From DASWUZ01 sp036401375 (GTDB lineage: Bacteria; Acidobacteriota; Terriglobia; Terriglobales; Acidobacteriaceae): DNA of 64,000 nt. Numbering within the stretch: the first letter of the stretch is position 1; every line of letters begins with the position of its first letter. Below are positions 17,077-25,648 of this stretch, piece by piece. The DNA is taken from NCBI GenBank assembly GCA_036401375.1, contig DASWVB010000001.1, forward strand, positions 45,036-109,035, written 5' to 3'. The notes beneath the pieces were generated by a model. It worked only from the letters and a program-made list of their open reading frames with translations, searched no databases and was not told where the DNA came from. Position numbers and translations under genes: made by a program.

Positions 17077-18012
17077 TTACCGGGTGAGCAGGGCGAGGGG
17101 GTGCGGCTCCGCCATGCGGCTGCAGTTCCGTCCGCCGGCCTTGGCGGAGTAGAGGGCGATGTCGACCTTGCGGAGGACGTCTTCGACGGGCAGAGGCTCC
17201 CAATCGCGGCTGGCGAAGGCGCCGACGCTGATGGTGATCGGGATGGGGCCTTTGGAGGTCTGGACGGGGAGGTGTTCGACGGCGCGGCGAAGCTCTTCGG
17301 CGCGCTCCATGGCGCGCGCGGCCTCGCAGTTGTTGAGCACCACCAGGAACTCCTCGCCGCCGTAGCGTCCGACGAAGTCGTAGGAGCGTACGGCCTGCAG
17401 CAGGCGGCGGGCGACCTCGCGCAGGGCCTCGTCTCCGACCACATGGCCGTACTGGTCGTTGATGCTCTTGAAGTGGTCGATATCGGCCAGCAGCACGGAG
17501 GTGCAGAGGCCGTCGCGGGCGGTGCGGATGAGCTCGCGGGAGAGCAGGTCGAGGATCATGCCGCGGTTGAACAGGGCGGTGAGGTCGTCGTGGGTGGCCT
17601 TGTAGCGCATGCCTTCGCGGGCCTCGACGAGGTTGTCTTCGAGCTGCAGGATGCGGAGCCCGGCGCGCAGGCGGGCCTTCAGCTCCTCCGGATCGAAGGG
17701 CTTGACGAGGTAGTCGTCGGCCCCGGATTCGAGGCCGTCGACGATGTCCTGCTTGGTGTTCTTGGAGGTGAGCAGGATGATGTGCACATGGCGCTGGCAG
17801 TGGTTCCTTCTCACCTCGCGGCAGACGGCGGGTCCGTCGAGCTCGGGCATGACCCAGTCGAGCAGGGCGATCCTCGGTCCGTCGGCCAGGCAGAGCTGCT
17901 CGGCGGCGAGCCGTCCATTGTCGACCGCGATGACCTCGTAGCCGACCCGGGTAAGCGTCTTCTTCAGCAGACGGAGCGACATCAGCTCGTCGTCGGCGAT
18001 GAGGATGTTCAT
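17077..18012 (-). CDS. Response regulator with GGDEF output (PleD/WspR-like diguanylate cyclase)
   Basis: 311 residues: receiver domain 1-120 with the acidic pair D7/D8, phosphoacceptor D52 in LLDWVMPELDG and K104 in YLVKPFDP; then a GGDEF domain with the active variant GGEEF at 218-222. Phosphorylation should promote dimerisation and cyclic-di-GMP synthesis. Its ATG overlaps the stop of the HPt gene by 4 nt, so the likely donor is the kinase-HPt pair just upstream. Confidence 0.94.
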   Translation of the reverse strand: MNILIADDELMSLRLLKKTLTRVGYEVIAVDNGRLAAEQLCLADGPRIALLDWVMPELDGPAVCREVRRNHCQRHVHIILLTSKNTKQDIVDGLESGADDYLVKPFDPEELKARLRAGLRILQLEDNLVEAREGMRYKATHDDLTALFNRGMILDLLSRELIRTARDGLCTSVLLADIDHFKSINDQYGHVVGDEALREVARRLLQAVRSYDFVGRYGGEEFLVVLNNCEAARAMERAEELRRAVEHLPVQTSKGPIPITISVGAFASRDWEPLPVEDVLRKVDIALYSAKAGGRNCSRMAEPHPLALLTR

Positions 18013-18386
18013 GGGATCGCCTCCCCGGCGAGGCAGGCGTCGATGACGGTGTTCAGGCGGGCGAGGGGCGTGTCGATGGCGGCAAAGGTGGTGGCGAGGT
18101 CCGGCTGGTTGCGGGCCCGTGCGGCGGCCTCTACGGCGCCGAGCGCCTCGGCGGCAGACTCGGCGGAGAGGTTGGCCAGCATGCCCTTGAGGGTGTGGGC
18201 AGCCTTCTCGGCGGCCGCCATGTCCTGAGCCTCGACGGCCTCGGTCAGAAGGGAGCTCAGCCGGGGAAACTCCTCCGCGAAGATCTCGAAGAGCTCGCCG
18301 AGCAGCTCGGCATCGTCGTCGACCCGGGCGAGCAGGTCGGGCATATTGATGACTCCGGCAGAGAGCGCGTCGGGGGGCAGGGTCAT
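18009..18386 (-). CDS. Stand-alone HPt phosphotransfer protein
   Basis: A 125-residue helical protein with the HPt signature AHTLKGMLANL, H64 being the phospho-acceptor. It would carry phosphoryl groups from the second receiver domain of the hybrid kinase to the GGDEF response regulator. It overlaps both neighbours by 4 nt, so kinase, HPt and regulator are translationally coupled, a strong sign of a dedicated phosphorelay. Confidence 0.9.
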   Translation of the reverse strand: MTLPPDALSAGVINMPDLLARVDDDAELLGELFEIFAEEFPRLSSLLTEAVEAQDMAAAEKAAHTLKGMLANLSAESAAEALGAVEAAARARNQPDLATTFAAIDTPLARLNTVIDACLAGEAIP

Positions 18387-21300
18387 GAGCTCACCTTGGC
18401 GGAGGCTTCCACTTCAAAGGGCAGGGGCGTGGGAAGCAGGGGCGCGGGGGGGACGTGGGCGAGGACCTGGTCGAGTTCCTGAGGGCGGATCGGCTTGGAC
18501 AGGTATCCGTCCATGCCCATCTCCCTGCAATGCTCGGCATCCCCTTTCATGGCGTGGGCGGTGAGGGCGATGACCCGCTGGTGGAGGCCGGTGAGCCGCT
18601 CCCTCTGGCGCAGGGCGGCGGTAGCGTCCAGCCCTCCGAGCACGGGCATCTGGAGGTCCATCAGCACGAGGTCGAAGCGGCCGGCCTCGAGCGCGTCGAG
18701 CGCCTCCTGTCCGTTGCCGACGACGACCACGGTGTGGCCGCGCTTCTCGAGCAGGCGGGTGGCGAGGCGCTGGTTGACGGCATTGTCCTCGGCGAGCAGG
18801 ATGTGCAGGGGCGCGGCGGCGGGAGGCGCGGCGGGGGCGGAGCCAGAGACGGGGCCGAAGACGGGGCCCGAGGCGGGGCCAGAGACGGGAGCAGGGGCGG
18901 CGGCGGGTTCTGCGAGCACGCCGGGGATGAAGGCGCCTGTGCCTGTCTGGATGGCGCCTGTCTGGATGGCGCTGTCCTGGATGGCGCCGGCCGGGTTTCT
19001 GATGCCGGTGGCGCTGATGTCCATAGCCCCGGGATTGAGGTTGGCCGGGCCGGTCAGGGTTACGGTCGGGCCGGTCAGGTTCGGGCCTGTTCCGGTCTGG
19101 TTCGCCTGACTCGGGCTGGTAACGTCTCGGACGGCGTCAGCCTGGTGGGCGCCGGACTCCCCCTCGGCGGCTCCTGCAGCGGTAGGCGAGAGGACATGCA
19201 CCGGCGGCCTGGCGCCGGCACCGACGGCTCGGCTGACGGCCTCGCGGAGCTCCGCCTGGCGCACCGGCTTGAGCAGGTAGGCGGAGATATTCAGCAGTTG
19301 GCAGCGGGCGCCGTCGCCCTTGTGGCCGCCGGAGGTGAGCATGACCACCGGAATCTGGCCAAAGCCGGGCGCGCGGCGGATGCGTTCGACCATGTCGAAG
19401 CCGTCCATGAAGGGCATGTGCATGTCGGTGAGCACGAGGGTGTAGGGATCGTTCGCGACCCAGGCGGCCTCGAGCTCGACCAGGGCCTGGGGTCCACCCT
19501 CGACGCTGGTGGTGCGCATGCCCCAGCGGCCGAGGATGCCGTCGACGATGCGCCGGTTGGTGCTGTTGTCGTCGACGGTGAGGACGCGTCCGGCCCCGAG
19601 CTCGGCGAAGGCGCGCTCCCGGTCGGCCGAGGCCGAGGCCCGCGCCGTCTCCGACAGCGCCACCCCGAAGCGTACGGTGAAGTGGAACTGAGTGCCCTTG
19701 CCGAGCTCGCTCTCGACCCAGATGCGTCCGCCCATCATCTCCACCAGGCGGGAGGTGATGGTCAGGCCCAGTCCGGTGCCGCCGAACTGGCGGGTGGTCG
19801 AGAGGTCGGCCTGGGTGAAGGGATCGAAGATGGCGCTCTGCTTCTCGGCGGCGATGCCGATGCCGGTGTCAGAGACGGTGAACTGGAGGATGCGGTCGCT
19901 GCCCTCCTCGGACTCGAGGGCGACGCGCAAGGTCACCTCCCCCTGGGAGGTGAATTTGATGGCGTTGCCGACCAGGTTGAGCAGCACCTGGCGAACCCGG
20001 GTCGAGTCTCCCCGGACGAAGTCGGGGACGTCGTGGGCGATGTCGCAGAGCAGCTCGAGGCGCTTCTCGTTGGCGCGGAAGGCGAGCGTCTTCAGGCAGG
20101 TCTCGAGGCACTCGCGGAGGTCGAATTCGATCACCTCGATGTCGATCTTGCCGGCCTCGATCTTGGAGAAGTCGAGGATGTCGTTGATAACGTTCAACAG
20201 CGAGTCGGCGGAGAACTTGACGGTCTGGAGGTACTCGCGCTGCTCCTCGGTGAGGTCGGTATCGAGCGCGAGATCGGTCATGCCGATGACCCCGTTCATG
20301 GGGGTGCGAATCTCGTGGCTCATGTTGGCGAGGAACTCGCTCTTGGCGCGGCTGCCGGCCTCGGCGGCCTCGGTGAGAGCGGCGGCGCGGGCGAGCTGGC
20401 CGCGTATCTGTTCGGTCTGCTGGGCCACCCGCTTTCTGAGCACCAGCACCCAGAAGAAGATGACCAGCACGCCGAGCAGGGTGAGGCCGAGGGCGTAGCG
20501 GGTGTGTCCGGCGCTCCACCAGGAGGGGCGCACCACCACCACGACGTCCTCCGGGGAGCGCAGGAGCAGGTGAAAGGCCTTGGGAGTGTGGTCGCGGTCG
20601 TGGTACACGTCCTCGACGGCGATGCCGGTCAGGGCGAGCCAGGCGGCGTCGGGCAGGGCGGTCAGTTCGCGCCCCCTCTGGTCGTCGGGAAGCATGGCGG
20701 TGAAGGTGACCCCGCCGGACTGCAGCTCGAGCATCTGTCCGTCGGGGCCGGCATACTGGTGAAAGAGCTGTCCCTTGACGCGGATCAGCTGGGACTCGTA
20801 GCGGCCGAGGGCGGCGTCGGCCACGGTCACGTCGCGGGGGGCGACCAAGGATTGGAGGGCGGCGGCCGAGGCCGCCGTGACCGCTCCCCGGTCGCGGAAG
20901 ACGGGGTCCTGGAGCACGGGCGAGTATTCGCCAAAGGAGGGAAAGCCGACCACGTCGACCAGGCGTCCGAGGGGGAGCCCGGTCGGGTCGGTGCTGGCGA
21001 TTGCGAGGCTTCCGGTAGGGCCGGCGACGAAGACCCAGCGTCCGGGCCACTCGAGGGTGATCACTCCCTGAACCCGCACCCGCCGGCTGTAGCGATCCTC
21101 GCGCTCCAGCTGCAGGAGGGTCGAGATGGGATGGAGGGGGCCGGAGAAGGGGTCCGCGGCGGCCGCCCTGCGGACGATGACCTGGTCCAGACTGGGGGTC
21201 CAGAGGCGGATGCCGAGCAGCTGGCGCTTGCCGTTATAGATCGGCCCGCAGTTGCCGGAGATGGTGATGTCGGCGTTGACCAGTCCCTGGTAGCCGGGGG

Positions 21301-21865
21301 CGGAGCGTTCGATGACGGACTCGATGCGGCGGCCGCCGCTGACGATCATCATCAGCAGCTCCCCGTTGACGATCCTGACGGAGCGGACCACGCCGTCGAG
21401 GCTGACCCACTGCCCGTCTTCAATGCCGGTGGTGAGCCGGTCCATGGTCTCCGGCTTCGGCACCGGCAGCGGCCCCGGCCCCAGACGGACGACGGTGGCG
21501 CCGGCGATGACGGCGGCGAACTTGCCTGGATCGGTGTGCCCGGTGATGTCGATCCTGTCGCCCGGGTTGAGAACCAGGTCGCGCCGGCGCACCAGATCGA
21601 CAAACACGGCGCCGGAGCTGTCATCGACGAAGAGCAGCCTGCCGGAGTCGTAGAAGGTGACCGCGGCAACGATATGGACGGGGTAGTTGCGCTCCGCCTC
21701 GGCCTCGGACATGTGAACGATGTCGGTCGCGCGGGTGATGGTCCTGAGCGGCGCCTGGCCCGGCGCCTGGGCGGGCGCGACGGCCGGAGCCCCGGCATGC
21801 AGGAGGCAGCAGGAGGTGAGGCTGAGCAGCAGGGCGGCGATGAGGCGCAGGGCCGGGAGCGGCAT
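18383..21865 (-). CDS. Hybrid sensor histidine kinase with two receiver domains
   Basis: About 1160 residues from the ATG at 21865 (MPLPALRLIAALLLSL, a good signal peptide; an ATG at 22018 adds 51 low-complexity residues). Order: signal peptide; periplasmic sensor region of about 420 residues with OB-like repeats (for example VAAVTFYDSGRLLFVDDSSG); transmembrane helix (about 455-478); HisKA with phospho-acceptor in FLANMSHEIRTPMNG; HATPase with NLVGNAIKFTSQG, DTGIGI and GTGLGLT; first receiver with LVLTDMHMPFMDG; a ~110-residue Thr/Gly/Pro/Ala-rich linker; second receiver with LAEDNAVNQRL and LVLMDLQMPVLGG. It overlaps the HPt gene. The ligand is unknown. Confidence 0.93.
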   Translation of the reverse strand: MPLPALRLIAALLLSLTSCCLLHAGAPAVAPAQAPGQAPLRTITRATDIVHMSEAEAERNYPVHIVAAVTFYDSGRLLFVDDSSGAVFVDLVRRRDLVLNPGDRIDITGHTDPGKFAAVIAGATVVRLGPGPLPVPKPETMDRLTTGIEDGQWVSLDGVVRSVRIVNGELLMMIVSGGRRIESVIERSAPGYQGLVNADITISGNCGPIYNGKRQLLGIRLWTPSLDQVIVRRAAAADPFSGPLHPISTLLQLEREDRYSRRVRVQGVITLEWPGRWVFVAGPTGSLAIASTDPTGLPLGRLVDVVGFPSFGEYSPVLQDPVFRDRGAVTAASAAALQSLVAPRDVTVADAALGRYESQLIRVKGQLFHQYAGPDGQMLELQSGGVTFTAMLPDDQRGRELTALPDAAWLALTGIAVEDVYHDRDHTPKAFHLLLRSPEDVVVVVRPSWWSAGHTRYALGLTLLGVLVIFFWVLVLRKRVAQQTEQIRGQLARAAALTEAAEAGSRAKSEFLANMSHEIRTPMNGVIGMTDLALDTDLTEEQREYLQTVKFSADSLLNVINDILDFSKIEAGKIDIEVIEFDLRECLETCLKTLAFRANEKRLELLCDIAHDVPDFVRGDSTRVRQVLLNLVGNAIKFTSQGEVTLRVALESEEGSDRILQFTVSDTGIGIAAEKQSAIFDPFTQADLSTTRQFGGTGLGLTITSRLVEMMGGRIWVESELGKGTQFHFTVRFGVALSETARASASADRERAFAELGAGRVLTVDDNSTNRRIVDGILGRWGMRTTSVEGGPQALVELEAAWVANDPYTLVLTDMHMPFMDGFDMVERIRRAPGFGQIPVVMLTSGGHKGDGARCQLLNISAYLLKPVRQAELREAVSRAVGAGARPPVHVLSPTAAGAAEGESGAHQADAVRDVTSPSQANQTGTGPNLTGPTVTLTGPANLNPGAMDISATGIRNPAGAIQDSAIQTGAIQTGTGAFIPGVLAEPAAAPAPVSGPASGPVFGPVSGSAPAAPPAAAPLHILLAEDNAVNQRLATRLLEKRGHTVVVVGNGQEALDALEAGRFDLVLMDLQMPVLGGLDATAALRQRERLTGLHQRVIALTAHAMKGDAEHCREMGMDGYLSKPIRPQELDQVLAHVPPAPLLPTPLPFEVEASAKVSS

Positions 21866-22220
21866 GCCGGTCCTGAAGGACGCAGGCAGCGGCGTCAGGG
21901 CGACCAGGGACGCGGCAGGCGGCGTGGCCCTTCCAGGTGACGCCGGAAGCGGCGTGCTGTTGACGACGGAGCCGCGATCAGCCGGCGAGCGCCAATCCTT
22001 TACACCCCAAATGCCCATCGACGCGCATCCGCCTCAGGCTGCTATATCGGCCTGCGCAGCGATTCCCTTAAGCCAGTGAGTCGAAAGCCGGTATTCGGGG
22101 GACTGGGGGCGGGACTGCCGTCTGATTGCCGGATCGCGTTCGGGATCGCTCTCGTTTCACCGAGTCAGCCGGGCGCCCGACTCGGCGCGAGCAGTGCAGA
22201 GGCTGGGCGGCTGGGCGGGC

Positions 22221-23063
22221 TTAGCGTGGCTGCGGCGGGCTCTTCATCCCCTTGAGCAGGGTGACGAGGCGGGTGAAGGCCTGCTCGCGGGCGACGGTGT
22301 TGCCGGGGACGGTGTTGGCGGGATCTTCGCCGTTGCGCATGAAGCTGTGTCCGGCGCCGTCGTAGGTAACGGGCTCATACTTCTTCCCGGCCGCCTTCAT
22401 CGCGGCGGTGGTGGCGGGGATGGTTGCTCCGATGCGGGCATCGTTGCCTCCATAAAAGCCGTAGACGGGGGCGGTGATGGTTGAGACGTCGTCGGGCCCG
22501 GAGCCGTAGAAGACGAAGCCGGCAGAGAGGTCGTGGCGATGGGCGGCGAAGGCAAAGGACTGTGTGCCTCCCCAGCAGAAGCCGACGGCGGCAACCTTGC
22601 CGTTGGCGGAGGGCAGTCGCCTGGCGTAGTCGACGGCGGCATCGAGGTCGGCGGTGACCTGGGCGGGGTCGAGCGAATAGACGGCCTTTACCACGGCATC
22701 GGAGTCGGGAAACCGGGCTGTGCCTCCCCCGCCCGGGCCGAGGCCGGAGAGCAGGTCGGGTGCGACGACGATCAGGCCCTGGGCGGCGAGCTCGTCGGCC
22801 ATCTCCCTGGCCCAGTCGCTGAGGCCGAGGTTCTCGTGGATGAGGATGACGACGGGAGCCTTGGCTTTGATCTCGGGGTAGACGACGAAGGCCTGGAGGG
22901 AGCGGCTGCCGTGGGTGAGGGTAACGTATTCATGGTGGCGCGGGGAGGCGTCGAGGCGGGTCCTGGCCCAGTCCTGTGCGTGTATCGGGAGGGCGGCGAG
23001 CAGGGGAAGCAGGAGGAGTGAGTGAAGCAGAGGTCTGGAAGAATTGCGGGCTACGCGGTTCAT
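22221..23063 (-). CDS. Secreted dienelactone hydrolase-family protein
   Basis: A 280-residue alpha/beta hydrolase with an N-terminal signal peptide (LLHSLLLLPLLAALPIHA, cleavage after HA). The DLH triad is recognisable: nucleophile cysteine in GFCWGG, Asp in GGNDARIG and His in DGAGHSFM; ILIHENLGLSDWAREM carries the family's conserved HEN. Such enzymes cleave lactones or esters; the substrate is unknown and export suggests an environmental one. The start at 23063 gives MNRVARN; an ATG 9 bp upstream is equally possible. It is divergent from the PA14 protein gene, with 95 bp between. Confidence 0.87.
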   Translation of the reverse strand: MNRVARNSSRPLLHSLLLLPLLAALPIHAQDWARTRLDASPRHHEYVTLTHGSRSLQAFVVYPEIKAKAPVVILIHENLGLSDWAREMADELAAQGLIVVAPDLLSGLGPGGGGTARFPDSDAVVKAVYSLDPAQVTADLDAAVDYARRLPSANGKVAAVGFCWGGTQSFAFAAHRHDLSAGFVFYGSGPDDVSTITAPVYGFYGGNDARIGATIPATTAAMKAAGKKYEPVTYDGAGHSFMRNGEDPANTVPGNTVAREQAFTRLVTLLKGMKSPPQPR

Positions 23064-23158
23064 GGAGAGCATTCTGCGGAGATTATCATATGCGCACCAG
23101 GGTGAGTGTTCCGCACGTCCTGCTGGATGTGGATACAGACGCGAGGCGTTTCCCAGAT

Positions 23159-24742
23159 ATGAATCGATGCAGTTACCGGACGTTGGCCACGGTCCTAGGT
23201 CTTCTGGCGTTTGGAGTGATCTGCCGGCACGCAGCTCTCGCCCTGCAGGAGCTGCCCTCTTCGACGAGTAAAGCTGGAAGCAGCCCCGGCCGCCAGATGC
23301 CATTCACGATTCGAGTGACCACGCGCGAAGTGCTGGTGGATGTGGTCGCCACAGACTCTCACGGTCATGCCATCAACGATCTGACCGCATCTGACTTTCG
23401 AATCTTCGAGGTGGGGGACCATTCCCATAAATCGCCGCGGATGATCTCCGCATTCCGCATCATCGACCCGGCAGAACCCCTCTCCGATGCTCCATCCTCG
23501 GGTCTGCGCGTGACGTTGGGGGGCGGATGCGCGGCGAGCACGATGCTCCACTATCAGATCGCCTACCACCCGAGCTCCGACGCATGGAAGAGCGGTTTTC
23601 ACGAGGTCAGACTTACTACCAGTCGCCGTGACGTCAGGCTTTCGTACCGTCAACGCTACTTCGTCGGGGAGACACAGGCACAACCCGGCGCGCTGGCCCG
23701 CGACGAGGCCCGCAATCGGGCCCGCGACGCTGGGGTCCTGCAGGAGGCGGCCTGCTACCATTCGCCCACTCCGCTGTCGCTTTCGCTCTCTGCCCGGCTG
23801 GTTGAGACGGGAGAGAGAGGTGCGCTGCGGTACGCGCTCAACGTGGATGCCGATTCTCTCTCCTTTGTTTCACTCTCGGAGGAGGCGAGGCGCGTCCAGC
23901 TTGACTACGGTATCTGCACCTTCGATTCGGAGGGCAAGACACTTCGCTACATGAGTACGTCCGCGGACCGGGCGCTGACGTCAGACGAATACCTGAACGC
24001 GAAGACGCATGGCTTCCCCAACCGCATCGAGTTTCCGCGGCTTGGTGACCCGGCTCTTGTGCGCTTTGTCGTTCGAGACCGGGAGACCGGCAATCTTGGA
24101 GCCGTCGAGGAGGTGATCACTCCACCGGTAGCGGAAGTGACTGAATCAGAAACGAAGGCAGCAGAAGGAGGGAGACAACCAGTCGTAGCCTCCTACGAGA
24201 ACGTCGATTATGTGCAGGGTCCTGTAGGGTCGTTCGGCTCGATCGTGTCAACGCCAGGGTCTCTATGCGGCGACGTATACGAGCTTGAGGAGGGTACGCA
24301 GAAGCTGCCGAACTTCTGGAACTTCAATGCGGTTGGAACACTTCACGCATTTACCCTCGACGTCCCACCCCAGCGTTTTCTGAACACCGGCGGAATCCCG
24401 GGAATAACGAGGAGGACCGAGTGGTTCGGCATCGACTATCACGGAGCCTTCCTGGTAAGGACGCCGGGAGAATATGAGTTTGAACTGACATCCGATGACG
24501 GGGCGAGGCTCTACATTGACGATGGTCTGCTGATCAGTCTGGACGGTACGCATTCTGCTCGTACGAAGAGTGCTCGGATCGACCTTGGGCCGGGCAGGCA
24601 TACGATACACGTACCGTATTTCGAAGGACCGCTTGCCGTGGCTCTCGTGCTTCTCGTCAAGCCGCCCGGCGGCCAATTAGAACTATTCGATATGCGGAAC
24701 TTCGCCGGCCGCTCGGGTAGCGATACCCCGCCGGCGTTCTAG
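23159..24742 (+). CDS. Secreted PA14-domain protein with a VWA-less acidobacterial VWFA-type N-terminus
   Basis: 527 residues starting MNRCSYRTLATVLGLLAFG, a signal peptide. Residues ~45-95 (RVTTREVLVDVVATD, DLTASDFRIFEVGD) match the opening of the VWFA-related acidobacterial domain, and a later stretch (LHYQIAYHPSS, RRDVRLSYRQRYFV) matches its end. The intervening von Willebrand A fold with its metal site is absent. A beta-rich middle follows, then a C-terminal PA14 domain (about 390-510: EYEFELTSDDGARLYIDDGLLI, GRHTIHVPYFEGP). PA14 domains bind carbohydrate or act as adhesin modules. The function is unknown; cell-surface or secreted binding is the likely role. Confidence 0.82.
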   Translation: MNRCSYRTLATVLGLLAFGVICRHAALALQELPSSTSKAGSSPGRQMPFTIRVTTREVLVDVVATDSHGHAINDLTASDFRIFEVGDHSHKSPRMISAFRIIDPAEPLSDAPSSGLRVTLGGGCAASTMLHYQIAYHPSSDAWKSGFHEVRLTTSRRDVRLSYRQRYFVGETQAQPGALARDEARNRARDAGVLQEAACYHSPTPLSLSLSARLVETGERGALRYALNVDADSLSFVSLSEEARRVQLDYGICTFDSEGKTLRYMSTSADRALTSDEYLNAKTHGFPNRIEFPRLGDPALVRFVVRDRETGNLGAVEEVITPPVAEVTESETKAAEGGRQPVVASYENVDYVQGPVGSFGSIVSTPGSLCGDVYELEEGTQKLPNFWNFNAVGTLHAFTLDVPPQRFLNTGGIPGITRRTEWFGIDYHGAFLVRTPGEYEFELTSDDGARLYIDDGLLISLDGTHSARTKSARIDLGPGRHTIHVPYFEGPLAVALVLLVKPPGGQLELFDMRNFAGRSGSDTPPAF

Positions 24743-24813
24743 TTCGTGCCTGATTGTTCAGTGCAGGGAGCGCGCTGCGGGGACCCGTTCGGCCGCGACT
24801 TGACGGGTGCAAT

Positions 24814-24842
24814 TTGAATTCGGGGGCGAAGAGTCGTATTCT
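24814..24842 (+). promoter_or_regulatory. Promoter of the rimP-nusA-infB operon
   Basis: TTGAAT (24814-24819), 17-bp spacer, TATTCT (24837-24842): a good sigma-70-type promoter, with transcription expected to begin near 24849. It gives a leader of about 150 nt before the rimP ATG. Confidence 0.65.
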
Positions 24843-24904
24843 ATAGGAGCAGACGAATTTGCTTGGCCCGCCGTGTGGGACTACTCCGGGGGACGAGAGG
24901 AATG

Positions 24905-24930
24905 AGTGGGCGAGAGCCCACTTTTCTTTT
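24905..24930 (+). terminator. Terminator-like hairpin in the rimP leader
   Basis: AGTGGGC, tetraloop GAGA, GCCCACT, followed by a T-rich run (eight Ts in nine bases, 24922-24930). It lies inside the leader, between the promoter and the rimP ATG, so it is placed as an attenuator. NusA-dependent attenuation of its own operon is known in other bacteria; here it is inferred. Confidence 0.7.
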
Positions 24931-24997
24931 GCTGCAAACTTCTGGCCTGAAGGCTGCGCCGGGCACTCCGGCGGCGCGCTGGGCCGACGAGGCCGGG

Positions 24998-25612
24998 ATG
25001 GCGTTGAATCTCGATCAAATTCGCGCAGCAGCGGAGCGTGTGGCCGCCTCGCACGGGCTCGATGTGGTCGAGATCGAGTACACGGCGGCGGCCAAGCAGA
25101 GGGCGCTGCGGGTTTACGTGGAGAAGACGGCGATCGAGCGGGAGCGGCTTGCGGCGCACGCTGCTACGCTGGGCGACGACGCGGTCGAGGAGGAGGGCCT
25201 GGTGCCGGCGAGTGTCGCCAACGGCAGGCTGAGCATGGACCAGCTGGCGTGGGTGACGCATGAGGATTGCGAGATATTCAGCCGGGATTTCGGCACTCTG
25301 ATCGATGTGGAGGACCTGGTTCCGGGCGCCGAGTACACGCTGGAGGTTTCGTCACCGGGGCTCGACCGGAGGCTCTACCGGGCGGCCGACTATGAGCGGT
25401 TCAAGGGAAGCATGATCAAGGTGCAGACCTTTGAACCGATTGCGGGGAACCGGCACTGGCAGGGGCGCATCACGGGGCTGAACGGTACGCGGATCGAGCT
25501 CGACACCGCGGCGGCGAAGCCGAAGGGCAGGAGCAAAAAGAAGCCAGTCGAGGCGGCGATCGCGATCGAGCTGGCCAACGTCGAAAAGGCCAACCTGGTG
25601 CCCGAAATCTAG
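24998..25612 (+). CDS. rimP: Ribosome maturation factor RimP
   Basis: 204 residues from MALNLDQIRAAAE. RimP binds the 30S subunit and assists its maturation. Conserved features: HGLDVVEIEYTAAAKQRALRVYVEK at the start of the N-terminal domain, the CEIFSRDFGTLIDVED region and the signature YTLEVSSPGLDRRLYRAADYERF, then an SH3-like C-terminal domain. It has a ~30-residue insertion after VYVEK and a Lys-rich insert near the end (KPKGRSKKKP). The frame is open to 24863, but that would run through the attenuator hairpin, so the ATG at 24998 is preferred. It is first in the rimP-nusA-infB order, which is conserved across bacteria. Confidence 0.92.
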   Translation: MALNLDQIRAAAERVAASHGLDVVEIEYTAAAKQRALRVYVEKTAIERERLAAHAATLGDDAVEEEGLVPASVANGRLSMDQLAWVTHEDCEIFSRDFGTLIDVEDLVPGAEYTLEVSSPGLDRRLYRAADYERFKGSMIKVQTFEPIAGNRHWQGRITGLNGTRIELDTAAAKPKGRSKKKPVEAAIAIELANVEKANLVPEI

Positions 25613-25648
25613 TCCGGGTGAGTAACGAGCAGGAAACGAGAGAGAACC

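Noticed and set aside
14645..17203. Longer start (17203) for the GGDEF/EAL gene
   Set aside because: The extra 74 residues are Arg/Pro-rich and overlap the response-regulator gene; the ATG at 16981 has a ribosome-binding site and begins the first helix.
18455..21940. 1161-codon open frame on the plus strand opposite the hybrid kinase
   Set aside because: Antisense shadow of a GC-rich gene; its translation is low-complexity (Gly/Ala/Val/Asp-rich) with no domain, while the minus strand has all kinase motifs.
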